From Terrimonas ginsenosidimutans (GTDB lineage: Bacteria > Bacteroidota > Bacteroidia > Chitinophagales > Chitinophagaceae), in assembly GCF_022012415.1 (NCBI RefSeq), contig NZ_JAKLTR010000010.1:212270-276269 (forward strand): a stretch of 64,000 nucleotides of DNA, in the 5' to 3' direction. Position 1 is the stretch's first letter. Each line of letters opens with the position of its first letter. A program made the translations under genes and the position numbers. Positions 18,728 through 26,794 of the stretch are shown here, piece by piece. The notes beneath the pieces are model-generated. The model did no database searches, had not been told where the DNA came from, and saw only the letters and a program-made list of their open reading frames with translations.

Positions 18728-18747
18728 CTAAGAGGAAAAAAAGGTCA

Positions 18748-18798
18748 AAAGGGAAAGAGGGGTCATTGTTTTACAATGATCCCTCTTTCCCTTTTTTT
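18748..18798 (+). terminator. Strong intrinsic terminator of gdhA
   Basis: A 22-bp stem with a single mismatch (18748-18769 with 18773-18794), three-base loop, ending in a run of seven T. The stem word is AAAGGGAAAGAGGG and its complement. It starts about 20 nt after the gdhA stop. Confidence 0.9.
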
Positions 18799-18799
18799 A

Positions 18800-18908
18800 G
18801 GTGAAGAGGGAAAAAGGTTAAAGAAGGGAAAGAGTTAATATCCTTCCTCTTTTTTATTTAGCTTTATCCGGGTTTAAAACATCTTTCCCTTTTCCGCTTT
18901 TAACTTTT
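18800..18908. repeat. Purine-rich imperfect inverted repeat before the GH16 gene
   Basis: A purine-rich stretch (AGGGAAAAAGG, AAGGGAAAGAG, 18804-18836) is mirrored by CATCTTTCCCTTTTCC near 18879-18897, within the leader of the GH16 gene. It resembles the gdhA terminator stem in word use. Pairing is imperfect, so its role is unclear. Confidence 0.4.
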
Positions 18909-18912
18909 AGCC

Positions 18913-19704
18913 ATGAGAAGTAGTTTGATTGCCTGCCTTTTTGTTGCCTTCACTTTTTCTGCTTTTGCACAGAATAAAAAATGGAAACTGGTCTGGTCAG
19001 ACGAGTTTAGTTATACAGGTTTGCCGGATAGTACTAAATGGACTGCTGAAGTGGGGGGCAATGGCTGGGGAAACAATGAATTGCAATATTATACTGCCGG
19101 ACGTTCAGAGAACGCAAGAGTAGCAAGAGGCGTGTTGACCATTGAAGCAAGAAAAGAAGACTGGAAAGAAAAGAATTATACTTCAGCAAGACTTATTACG
19201 AAAAATAAAGGCGACTGGCAGTATGGCAAAGTTGAAGTAAGAGCAAAACTGCCGAAAGGGTTGGGCACCTGGCCCGCTATCTGGATGCTGGGATCCGTGC
19301 CAAAACTCCGCTGGCCCGATGATGGTGAGATCGACATAATGGAACATGTTGGTTACAATCACGGAATGGTATATGGTACGATCCATTGTAAAAAATACAA
19401 CCACGTTATCCATACACAAAAATCAGATTCTGTTTACCTGAAAGACCTCTCTGAAAAGTTTCATGTGTATACCGTGGAATGGGATAAAGATGTTCTGAAG
19501 ATCGGCGTGGATGGCAGAACATTTTTTACATTCAATAACGATCATACAGGATATGACGCCTGGCCGTTTGACAACAAGATGTTCCTCATTCTTAATATTG
19601 CTGTCGGCGGCAACTGGGGCGGATCACGCGGTGTTGCAGACAATATCTGGCCGCAGAAAATGGAGGTGGACTATGTGCGGGTGTATAAGGAGCAGTCAGA
19701 ATGA
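18913..19704 (+). CDS. Secreted GH16 endo-beta-glucanase (laminarinase-like)
   Basis: Retaining glycoside hydrolase of family 16, probably cutting beta-1,3- or mixed beta-1,3/1,4-glucans outside the cytoplasm. Signal peptide ends in SAFAQ (residue 20). WKLVWSDEF opens the catalytic domain; GEIDIMEHVG carries nucleophile Glu139, Asp141 and acid/base Glu144; WDKDVLKIGVDG and NIAVGGNWGG are family marks. 263 aa means a single catalytic domain with no carbohydrate-binding module. The substrate subtype is inferred. It stands alone between the gdhA terminator and a gap with an 11-bp repeat array. Confidence 0.93.
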   Translation: MRSSLIACLFVAFTFSAFAQNKKWKLVWSDEFSYTGLPDSTKWTAEVGGNGWGNNELQYYTAGRSENARVARGVLTIEARKEDWKEKNYTSARLITKNKGDWQYGKVEVRAKLPKGLGTWPAIWMLGSVPKLRWPDDGEIDIMEHVGYNHGMVYGTIHCKKYNHVIHTQKSDSVYLKDLSEKFHVYTVEWDKDVLKIGVDGRTFFTFNNDHTGYDAWPFDNKMFLILNIAVGGNWGGSRGVADNIWPQKMEVDYVRVYKEQSE

Positions 19705-19929
19705 TCACAGGTGAAGACTATACGGCCCTGTAAAAGAATCATGCAGATCGTTTATCATCACCTTATATCCGTTTATATACCCATGGTAAAATTGCGCTGG
19801 CTATTAGCATGATTGTTGTACATTACAATTGGCTTATTTCAGTCAGAAAGAGATTCACCCGTGCTGAAAATAATCTCGTTCGCCTGTAAAACCCGGCCTC
19901 AGTTTCGCGGATACTTCGCGGGGTATTTG

Positions 19930-20028
19930 CCTGATGTTCTCCTGAATTTCTCCTGATGCTGGCCTGATGTTGCCCTGATGTATACCTGACGTTTACGAGA
20001 TGTTCACGTGATGTTTACGTGACTCATA
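19930..20028. repeat. Degenerate tandem array with an 11-bp period (about nine copies)
   Basis: Nine consecutive 11-base units, no indels, most beginning CCTGA or CGTGA and sharing the core CCTGATGTT: units start at 19930, 19941, 19952, 19963, 19974, 19985, 19996, 20007 and 20018. The last three drift to CGAGATG, CGTGATG and CGTGACT. The array lies in the 470-bp gap between the convergent GH16 and CarboxypepD_reg genes. The rest of the gap (19705-19929 and 20029-20174) shows no gene or clear hairpin. Confidence 0.8.
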
Positions 20029-20174
20029 TTCAGTCTCTCTATAGTGTCGCTTCATATTCTCTATATTATCAAAATACTATCCAGCTATCAATCAAGACAA
20101 AAGAGAAAAGCACACAAATAGCCCGTTAACAACAGCCAGCTGGCCCGGTTGGCCTTCCCTCCCCTCAGGCATCA

Positions 20175-21497
20175 CTACGGCTTTACTGCCTTTAACAAAG
20201 GCCGCTTATCCTGCTCTTCATACGGTTTATAATCCAGCGGAAGCAGGTTGGCGATCTTTTCACCCCAGCCCCAGTAGGACATGCTAAAGACCTCCTGCGG
20301 CGGAAAATAACTTCCGTTTGCATCTATAGCGATCGCATTTCGATTCTGGAGCCAGATATGCGAACGCTGATAAAAGGGTTTCCGCTGTTCCTGGTGAAAA
20401 AGAAGATAGCCCGGGTCCTCCAGCTCATGCTTATACGTGATATAGAGATAATCTTCAAAGAAAACTGCTTTATACTCACCCTGCTGTTCAATAACAATAC
20501 TGTCTGCTGTCAATAAATGACGGCCATAAGTATCGATATGGTCTTCCTGCGAAAGCACAGACCTGTAATAATCATTCGAATCTGCAACAAATCTGAACGT
20601 GTCAACAGCCGTACCTTGCGGAACCGCTGTAATGCCCGCTTTGCCAATGCTGATCATATTTATTTTCTTCTTTGTTCCTGACGGACCGGACATCGAAGCA
20701 GGGCGGTATAATTTACGTACCCTTTCTTTTTCAAGATTTGGCGTTCGCACCATTCTCCTCACTTCAAATCCTTCGTCTGCCAGCGTGTTGCTGTAAACTG
20801 ATCGCATAAAATGCATCATCGAACCATAATAAGCTTTATCGCGGCTGCGCTGCCAGCGGCGCTGCAAACCTTTCCTGCTTTTTTCTATCTCTTCGAATAA
20901 AGGATAGCCTGCGAAATAAGTGACCTTGGTTTTGTAATTGACCTCAAAGTCTTCCAGCTGATATTTAATAATGTAACCAAGCGCCTTATTTTCCAGGATG
21001 ATCGGCTCGTCCGAATAGGCCACAAGACGATTGCTTTTTTTATAGTAACGAAAACGAATGGATTTCTCATTCCGGATCCTGCATTGCTTCGCATTTGGTG
21101 TCTGACCAACAAAATTCGTCATGAATACCTCCCCCCAACGATCCCACCCCTCCTCCACAGAAGGTTCTACCGTTACATTGGCAAGCTCCCTCACCTTCGG
21201 CTGCAATTCCACCTTTATACGCGTTGGCAATTTGTCGGTGGTAAAACTGTACACTACGGTTTCATACCCAACAGAGGAAATGATCAGGTCGTATTTACCA
21301 GGAGGAATATCAGACAACTCAAAAGATCCGTCCTTTGTGGTAACGGTACCAAACGATGTATTACTGATAAACACACTGCTGCCCGGTAATGGTTCCTGCG
21401 ATGACGCATTCACAACCTTGCCGGAGATCGTCCGTTGAGCTGCAACACTTCCTGCCATGAACAGGAGCAAGCAAAAAAATGCCGGTATCTTGTACAT
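20175..21497 (-). CDS. Secreted CarboxypepD_reg-like domain protein
   Basis: A 440-aa protein with signal peptide (to about 20, VAAQ) and an N-terminal carboxypeptidase regulatory-like beta-sandwich (TISGKVVNASSQEPLPGSSV through LQPKVRELANVTVEPS, about 22-110). This module is widespread in Bacteroidota envelope proteins. The rest (about 115-440) is rich in Arg, Tyr and Lys and resembles DUF5686-like or related outer-membrane-associated proteins, but no TonB-dependent barrel follows. Function unknown. Same strand as the aspartate kinase gene, 57 bp downstream of it in coordinates but upstream in transcription order. Confidence 0.75.
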   Translation of the reverse strand: MYKIPAFFCLLLFMAGSVAAQRTISGKVVNASSQEPLPGSSVFISNTSFGTVTTKDGSFELSDIPPGKYDLIISSVGYETVVYSFTTDKLPTRIKVELQPKVRELANVTVEPSVEEGWDRWGEVFMTNFVGQTPNAKQCRIRNEKSIRFRYYKKSNRLVAYSDEPIILENKALGYIIKYQLEDFEVNYKTKVTYFAGYPLFEEIEKSRKGLQRRWQRSRDKAYYGSMMHFMRSVYSNTLADEGFEVRRMVRTPNLEKERVRKLYRPASMSGPSGTKKKINMISIGKAGITAVPQGTAVDTFRFVADSNDYYRSVLSQEDHIDTYGRHLLTADSIVIEQQGEYKAVFFEDYLYITYKHELEDPGYLLFHQEQRKPFYQRSHIWLQNRNAIAIDANGSYFPPQEVFSMSYWGWGEKIANLLPLDYKPYEEQDKRPLLKAVKP

Positions 21498-21554
21498 ATC
21501 GGCAAATTAGCTATAAAACGGAATAACTAAAAATATAGTTCAAGAAAGATCTTA

Positions 21555-22877
21555 CTATTCCAGGCCAAACATTCCCTTATTCAATTGCTGAAGGATCTGC
21601 ATTTTATATTTCGCATCGATCAGCAGGGAGATATTATGCGGGCTGCCGCCGTAAGAAACCATCCGCACAGGGATATTCATAATTGAACCGAACAGTTTTT
21701 TAACAATATCTGTTGTTTGAGCGATCTCGTTTCCTACAACAGAAATGATCGTCTGGTTGTGATCAACTTCTGTAGTGCCGAACGGCTCAAGCTCTTTCAG
21801 GATCTCTTTCAGGAAAGTCGGACTATCGATCGTGAGAGAAACAGCCACTTCAGAAGTAGTGATCATGTCGATCGGGGTACGGTATTTCTCAAATACCTCG
21901 AAGATCTTTCTCAGAAAGCCATAAGCCAGCAACATCCGGCTGCTCTTGATACGGATCGCAATGATATTGTCTTTCGCGGCTACAGCCTTAACACCCACAC
22001 CCGCGGCCTGCTCAGCGATCAATGTACCTTTTGCTTCAGGCGCCATTGTATTCAGCAGCTTGACAGGAATTTTATATGTTTGGGCCGGCCAGATAGAAGC
22101 CGGGTGAAGGATCTTTGCACCGAAATAGGCCAACTCTGCCGCTTCATCAAAACTCAACTGTTCGATAGGTACCGTTTTCTTTACCACACGCGGGTCATTG
22201 TTATGCATACCATCGATATCGGTCCAGATCTCACACACACTGGCATTGATGGCAGCCCCTATCAGCGAAGCAGAATAATCACTGCCACCACGCTTCAGGT
22301 TGTCCACTTCACCACGCGCATTGCGGCAGATATAGCCCTGCGTAATGAACAATTTCTTATCCTTATGTTGCTGCAATTGCTGGGTCAGCTTTATTTTGAT
22401 GCTGCCTATTTGAGGCTCATCATAGCTGTCGATCGTCATGAACTCTAAGGCCGGCAGCAGTGCATGTCCGATCTCCTGTTCTTCCAGATATGCGGCAAAG
22501 AGTTTGGTAGACAGCAATTCTCCCTGCGCCAGTATATCCTTATTCAGCGCTTCGCTGAAAGAAATACGCAGGATGATATTCAGAAATTCGAAATGCTCTG
22601 CAACGATCTGCCTTGTTTTTTCGATCGCAGCAGGCTTCTTCACCAGTTCAGCAATGAATTGTTGATAATGTGCTTCCAGCTTATCAATAGTCTGTTTAGC
22701 TGCAGAACGGTCACCTTTAGCAATGTTCTCGCCAATTTCTACCAGGGCATTCGTTGTGCCTGAAAGGGCAGAAAGCACTACGATTGTAGGCTCTTCTTCC
22801 TTCGTTACGAGCGAAGCGATGTGATGCATACGTTCAGGCTTACCAACACTGGTGCCGCCAAACTTCATTACTTTCAT
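21555..22877 (-). CDS. lysC: Aspartate kinase
   Basis: First step of the aspartate family pathway (lysine, threonine, methionine, diaminopimelate): ATP-dependent phosphorylation of aspartate. N-terminal KFGGTSVGKPERM, then LKRGGSDYSASLIGAA and EIWTDIDGMHNNDPRVV mark the amino-acid kinase domain. Two C-terminal ACT domains (about 300-440) suggest feedback control. 440 aa and no homoserine dehydrogenase fusion: monofunctional. A TAnnTTTG box lies about 50 bp upstream. Confidence 0.94.
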   Translation of the reverse strand: MKVMKFGGTSVGKPERMHHIASLVTKEEEPTIVVLSALSGTTNALVEIGENIAKGDRSAAKQTIDKLEAHYQQFIAELVKKPAAIEKTRQIVAEHFEFLNIILRISFSEALNKDILAQGELLSTKLFAAYLEEQEIGHALLPALEFMTIDSYDEPQIGSIKIKLTQQLQQHKDKKLFITQGYICRNARGEVDNLKRGGSDYSASLIGAAINASVCEIWTDIDGMHNNDPRVVKKTVPIEQLSFDEAAELAYFGAKILHPASIWPAQTYKIPVKLLNTMAPEAKGTLIAEQAAGVGVKAVAAKDNIIAIRIKSSRMLLAYGFLRKIFEVFEKYRTPIDMITTSEVAVSLTIDSPTFLKEILKELEPFGTTEVDHNQTIISVVGNEIAQTTDIVKKLFGSIMNIPVRMVSYGGSPHNISLLIDAKYKMQILQQLNKGMFGLE

Positions 22878-22926
22878 GATTAAACTTCCCTTGCGGTTTT
22901 GTTTTAAGGATTTAAAGAGGTGCTGG

Positions 22927-22934
22927 CAAAGATA
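22927..22934 (-). promoter_or_regulatory. Candidate -7 box for lysC
   Basis: CAAAGATA on the plus strand reads TATCTTTG on the minus strand, matching TAnnTTTG, 50 bp before the lysC ATG. No TTTG is seen at the expected -33 position. Confidence 0.4.
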
Positions 22935-23274
22935 GCCAAGAGATAAATGGAAGGGATAACGAAAAACGAAATTTTCGTGCTTTTTTCAAGCTTTTATCGA
23001 AAAAAACCCTATACCCGGTGGTTATATAGCAGATAACTATCTTATTTAGTTGCTATGGCCCATATTCATTAAGGTGTTTTCATCCGGTACTGCACAACTG
23101 AATCGAGTTAAAAAATCCGATCTCTTTACCATCCTGTCTGGTCAGTTCAGGTTTACCGCTAATGTCGCAGGGATCGCAAGAAAGAATAGCGAACATGCAT
23201 TGCTGACCGGTTCAACAATATAACGGGGATTGACAGGCGGTTTGCCGTATATAGTTCACTATCCCCTGTCACAC
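22935..23274. other. Gap upstream of lysC with no gene
   Basis: No convincing open frame. An A/T-rich weak hairpin (ACGAA and TTCGT around 22966-22978) is followed by unremarkable sequence. At the right end, next to the lipoprotein stop, GGGGAT (23225-23230) can pair with ATCCCC (23261-23266) and TGACAGG (23231-23237) with CCTGTCA (23265-23271). The two stems interleave in a pseudoknot-like order and share two bases. Confidence 0.5.
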
Positions 23275-24177
23275 TCAGCGCTTCGTATAGATATACCTCC
23301 GGATCAGGCTTGGCTCTACCTGATCCTTTGTAAGACGAAGGATGGGATAGCCATCAGCCCTGTACTTATACTCATAGATCTCCAGATAATCATACCCAAA
23401 TGAAGGAGTAAATTCATACCTGGCTTGCCAGCGGGTAAAATTGTTCACAGCCGATTCGCCCAGAACATTTCCATACGACGTGGATGTTGGATAACGCAGT
23501 ACTGTTCTCAACAAAGGGTTGGGTTTACTATCATAGGATAACGATTCGATTGAAACAACATTGATGCCCGAGCCAAAATCGAATGTTGTATCTTTTGAGC
23601 TGAGCAGGTTGCCGTTTAATCTCACGAAATGACTGTTCGTATAGTTGGTAGATACACCGCTGGCTGATATCTTCTTTCTGTCAATGCGGTAGTGCCCGTC
23701 ATCGATCCTGGTAAAGGTTGAAACGGTCGTACTTTGATATACCTGATCTTCATTAGCTGAACAAACGGAATCTTTGATCACTATTCCTGCGCTGTTGTAG
23801 AATAAATAAGTGGTGTCATAACGGAAGATGGTAAACCCCGCAGAATAGCCTCTGGATCCAGCTAAGTTTACGATTTTGTAAGGAAGAGAGTCACTGCCGT
23901 TATAGAAATAATAATAGTCATCTGTAAGATCAGCCCCGGGTACTCCAAGGAAATATTCTCCAAACCAGACATAAGACAACCGTCCCGACGCATCGTATTT
24001 ATAGATCGTATGCTGTGAAGTGTCCAGACCGGTTGTAAACATTGTATCAAGCTCAATAACCTGGCTGATGTAGATACTGTCATTCGTTTCAGGCGGCGGT
24101 AACATGTCGTCCACCGACGGTTGACAGGAAAATAAAACAAACGATGATAGCACTAATACTGGAAATAAAAATCTCAT
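23275..24177 (-). CDS. Hypothetical lipoprotein
   Basis: A 300-aa protein with a lipoprotein signal (VLSSFVLFSCQPS, Cys about 18) and then beta-rich sequence with repeated short Tyr/Asp motifs (HTIYKYDASGRLSYVWF, EIYEYKYRADGYPILRL), similar to the DUF4595/YD-like lipoproteins common in Bacteroidota. No catalytic motif seen. It is flanked by gene-free stretches of about 400 and 340 bp, so it is likely a single-gene transcript. Function unknown. Confidence 0.75.
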   Translation of the reverse strand: MRFLFPVLVLSSFVLFSCQPSVDDMLPPPETNDSIYISQVIELDTMFTTGLDTSQHTIYKYDASGRLSYVWFGEYFLGVPGADLTDDYYYFYNGSDSLPYKIVNLAGSRGYSAGFTIFRYDTTYLFYNSAGIVIKDSVCSANEDQVYQSTTVSTFTRIDDGHYRIDRKKISASGVSTNYTNSHFVRLNGNLLSSKDTTFDFGSGINVVSIESLSYDSKPNPLLRTVLRYPTSTSYGNVLGESAVNNFTRWQARYEFTPSFGYDYLEIYEYKYRADGYPILRLTKDQVEPSLIRRYIYTKR

Positions 24178-24517
24178 AAAAATAGCTTGATGAGGTTCAA
24201 AGATGTATAGATGCGGGAGTTCTTCAGGACAGGTAAAGACCTGTTTTCAATGCCCCCGGCAGTTGCCTGTCCTGGACCGTATCCGGGTTTGTGATTCCGA
24301 CGGGATCCCGGTGATTATGGAAGAATGGGTTTTCCTGTTATCCAATTGAAAAGATGAGGAACAACGTCCTCCTGCTCTGTTCACAGTTCTTACGTTACAG
24401 CCTTGCTGACCATGTTGCTTTCGCAGGTTGAGTACGTACTGAGAACCGTATCTGGAAACATTAACAGGGTTGTCAGAAACATTGCACAGTGGTTTTCATA
24501 AAATGATTGAATACTTT
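24178..24517. other. Gap of 340 bp with one 9-bp hairpin
   Basis: No gene seen. CAGGACAGG at 24225-24233 pairs perfectly with CCTGTCCTG at 24266-24274 in the region that would be the lipoprotein leader. The remainder up to the Ldh-family gene shows no repeat, promoter box or terminator that I can support. Confidence 0.5.
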
Positions 24518-25597
24518 CTATAAGCTGACGCCAAATTTCTTTCCTGTTTCCTCCAGATCCTTCACCACGGTTTCCAGTAAAGGAATTCCATTCTTGCTTC
24601 TTGCTGCTTCCATTTCTCTTTCCGGATCTCCGGGCACCAGCACCTTTTCTTCACCGGGCATGGGTTGAGCCGCTCTGAAGCCTTCTATCCAATGATCCAT
24701 ACTCTGCTTGAATTCTTCCGCCGGACGGAATGCATCGATCCGCATCGCTCCAAGAAAATGGCCTATTCCCTTTCCGGGTTGCTGAGCCGGCATCGGAACA
24801 TAAGCCGGAAACGGAGGAACCCAGGGAGCATAATTTGCGCCGCTTAATAAAGCAGAAAACAGGTCAACTATTGCACCCAGGGCATAACCCTTATGACTGC
24901 CGTGCTCGCGGTCGCCACCTAATGGCAACAATGCACCACCCTGTTTCAGAATATGCGGATCATTGGACGAATTTCCTTCCTTGTCCTGCACCCAGCCAGT
25001 TGGTGTGGGCTGACTTTTTCTTTGCAGGATCTCCAGCTTTCCATTTGCCGCTGTGGTAGTGGCAAGATCGGCGACAAACGCAGGTTGTTTACCCGCAGGC
25101 GCTGCAACGCAGATCGGGTTCGTGCCAAGCATTTTATCAATGGAGAAAGTGGGTGCCACCAGCGGACTTGCATTCGTCATTGCCCAACCAATCATATCGT
25201 GTTCCAGCGCCATCATCGCATGACTGCCCGCAATCCCGAAATGATTGCTGTTGCGGACACTGACCCAGCCCGTCCCCACCTGTTTAGCCTTGTCAATAGC
25301 AACCTGCATCGCATAAGGCGCGATCACCAGACCCAGCCCACTATCACCATCGATCACTGCCGTAGAAGGCGTTTCATGAACGATCCTGATATCCGGCGTT
25401 GCATTAACGCGTTTCACCTCCCACAGCCGCACATAACCACTCAAACGAGCCACACCGTGTGAATCGATCCCGCGTATATCAGCAGATAACAACGATCTCA
25501 TAGCTGTTTGCGCATGCTCCTCAGAACAACCGATCGCCTTAAAAACCCTAACCGTAAAATCAGCCAGCTGCTGATAAGAAAATACTTGTGTTGACAT
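24518..25597 (-). CDS. Ldh family oxidoreductase (malate/L-lactate/ureidoglycolate dehydrogenase type)
   Basis: NAD(P)-dependent 2-hydroxyacid dehydrogenase of the Ntn-like Ldh_2 fold. From the ATG at 25597 (MSTQVFSYQQ) it has 359 aa, with catalytic His47 in RGIDSHGVA, NSNHFGIAG (His119) and HGSHKGYALG. The exact substrate (malate, lactate, ureidoglycolate or a 2,3-diketo acid) is not decided by sequence. A longer frame of 406 aa runs through the heptamer array upstream, but its first 47 residues are just STVNGQR repeats and are rejected. The 16-copy array ends 23 bp before the start, so it probably lies in the promoter or leader. Confidence 0.88.
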   Translation of the reverse strand: MSTQVFSYQQLADFTVRVFKAIGCSEEHAQTAMRSLLSADIRGIDSHGVARLSGYVRLWEVKRVNATPDIRIVHETPSTAVIDGDSGLGLVIAPYAMQVAIDKAKQVGTGWVSVRNSNHFGIAGSHAMMALEHDMIGWAMTNASPLVAPTFSIDKMLGTNPICVAAPAGKQPAFVADLATTTAANGKLEILQRKSQPTPTGWVQDKEGNSSNDPHILKQGGALLPLGGDREHGSHKGYALGAIVDLFSALLSGANYAPWVPPFPAYVPMPAQQPGKGIGHFLGAMRIDAFRPAEEFKQSMDHWIEGFRAAQPMPGEEKVLVPGDPEREMEAARSKNGIPLLETVVKDLEETGKKFGVSL

Positions 25598-25620
25598 GCC
25601 GCAAAGAAACGAAGAAATCG

Positions 25621-25732
25621 TTGACCGTTGACCGTTGACCGTTGACCGTTGACCGTTGACCGTTGACCGTTGACCGTTGACCGTTGACCGTTGACCGTTG
25701 ACCGTTGACCGTTGACCGTTGACCGTTGACCG
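25621..25732. repeat. Sixteen perfect tandem copies of a 7-bp unit (family A left arm)
   Basis: The unit TTGACCG repeats 16 times without interruption over 112 bp, immediately upstream of the Ldh-family gene. Three units make 21 bp, so every frame stays open on the minus strand. Partner sequence of the opposite orientation lies at 25831-25860, with a strong hairpin between. Perfect short tandem repeats of this length are prone to copy-number change. Confidence 0.95.
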
Positions 25733-25734
25733 AC

Positions 25735-25792
25735 ACAAATTAAAAGCGTGGGGCTATCGTTTATCAACGATAGCCCCACGCTTTTAATTTGT
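25735..25792. terminator. Perfect 27-bp hairpin inside a family A element
   Basis: The stem pairs 25735-25761 with 25766-25792 without mismatch around the loop TATC; it contains GCGTGGGGCTATCG and its complement and closes with A/T-rich AAATTAAAA. It lies about 70 nt past the ssb stop and would act on either strand. It is the centre of the heptamer-hairpin-heptamer structure. Confidence 0.8.
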
Positions 25793-25830
25793 ACCCGAAG
25801 ATCCAATTTTATTCCACCTCACTCGAATTC

Positions 25831-25860
25831 CGGACAACGGACAACGGTCAACGGACAACG
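25831..25860. repeat. Family A right arm next to the ssb stop
   Basis: About four units of CGGACAA/CGGTCAA, the reverse complement of the TTGACCG type, end 3 nt before the ssb stop codon. With 25621-25732 they form the outer arms around the hairpin at 25735-25792. Confidence 0.75.
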
Positions 25861-25863
25861 ATC

Positions 25864-26292
25864 TCAAAACGGCAGATCATCAATCTGATCCGCTTCGCTC
25901 GAAACGCTTGCCGCCGCAGTATTTCCGGCAGAGGCTCCGTTACCATAAGAACTGCCGCCACCAACAGTATTTTCGCTTCTTCCTCCAAGCAGTTGGATAT
26001 CACGAACACGCATGGAGAGCGAAGCGCCTGCCGTACCATCCTGGCGGGTAAATGATCTTACCTCCGGTTGGCCTTCCGCAAAAACCTGCTTGCCCTTTGT
26101 CAGATAAGGCGCAAGCGCTGTACGATCTGTCCAGTACGCACAATCCACCCAGATTGTTCTCTCCTGGTTAACGCCTTGACTATCTTTATATTTTTCGGTA
26201 TGTGCTACTGTAAAGTTGATCACGTTCTTCCCATTCACGGTGTTAACCACGCAATCCTTGCCGAGGTTACCAATAACTTGCATTTTAATCAT
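25864..26292 (-). CDS. ssb: Single-stranded DNA-binding protein
   Basis: OB-fold protein that coats single-stranded DNA in replication, recombination and repair. From the ATG at 26292 (MIKMQVIGNLGKD) it has 142 aa; the OB fold covers about 1-105 (NFTVAHTEKYKDSQG, IWVDCAYW, KGKQVFAEGQ). A Gly/Ser/Ala linker follows, and the acidic tip ends DDLPF, the site that binds partner proteins. The longer open frame upstream has no family support. Confidence 0.93.
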   Translation of the reverse strand: MIKMQVIGNLGKDCVVNTVNGKNVINFTVAHTEKYKDSQGVNQERTIWVDCAYWTDRTALAPYLTKGKQVFAEGQPEVRSFTRQDGTAGASLSMRVRDIQLLGGRSENTVGGGSSYGNGASAGNTAAASVSSEADQIDDLPF

Positions 26293-26595
26293 AGTGCTCT
26301 GTTTTAATTTTCGTAATAATATGTAGCGGCAAGTTAGCATTATTCTCCACCCGCAGTGCCACACTAACTTGGTTTGCCCGATGCAAAACAGGCTTTGTGA
26401 ATAACTTTTAACAGTTGCCGCTACTGAATGCAATATCCAACCTTTACGAGGCTATCCCATGAGCAAAAAACATTATTCCGGCGTTTTTTTCTGATGGCAG
26501 TCTGACCGTTGTCGGTTGACCGTTGTCCGTTGTCCGTTGACCGTTGACCGTTAACCGATGGCCGATGATCGATGGCCGATGGCCGATATAAACCA
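26293..26595. other. Gap between ssb and the M14 peptidase: leader plus family A left arm
   Basis: The first 200 bp are the presumed ssb leader with no clear promoter box. From about 26505 to 26588 comes a family A arm of diverged heptamers (TTGTCGG, TTGACCG, TTGTCCG, then GATGGCC). It leads into the hairpin at 26596-26640. Confidence 0.6.
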
Positions 26596-26640
26596 TAATA
26601 GAAAAGAGGCTTTCTGAATCAGAAAGCCTCTTTTCTATTA
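26596..26640. terminator. Perfect 21-bp terminator hairpin inside a family A element
   Basis: The stem pairs 26596-26616 with 26620-26640 around the loop AAT; the core is GAGGCTTTCTG and its complement, followed by TTTTCT on either strand. It serves the M14 peptidase gene on the minus strand (stop at 26795), with the heptamer arm in between. Confidence 0.85.
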
Positions 26641-26663
26641 GCCTGTATCATACCGCGGAGCTC

Positions 26664-26790
26664 GGCCATCGGCCATCGGCCAACGGCCATCGGACATCGG
26701 TCAACGGACATCGGTCAACGGTCAACGGTCAACGGTCAACGGTCAACGGTCAACGGTCAACGATCAACGGTCAACGATCAACGATCAACG
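26664..26790. repeat. Family A right arm of 18 heptamer-like units
   Basis: The arm starts with CGGCCAT-type units and becomes a clean run of CGGTCAA/CGATCAA from about 26712 to 26790. It stops 4 nt before the M14 peptidase stop codon. Orientation is opposite to the left arm at 26505-26588. Confidence 0.8.
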
Positions 26791-26794
26791 CTTC

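Noticed and set aside
25598..25738. In-frame N-terminal extension of the Ldh-family protein made of STVNGQR repeats
   Set aside because: It is only the translation of the TTGACCG array; the family start and an ATG at 25597 agree, and the 7-bp unit stays open in all frames by chance.
25621..25860. Possible CRISPR array
   Set aside because: The unit is 7 bp and has no unique spacers, and no cas genes are present.
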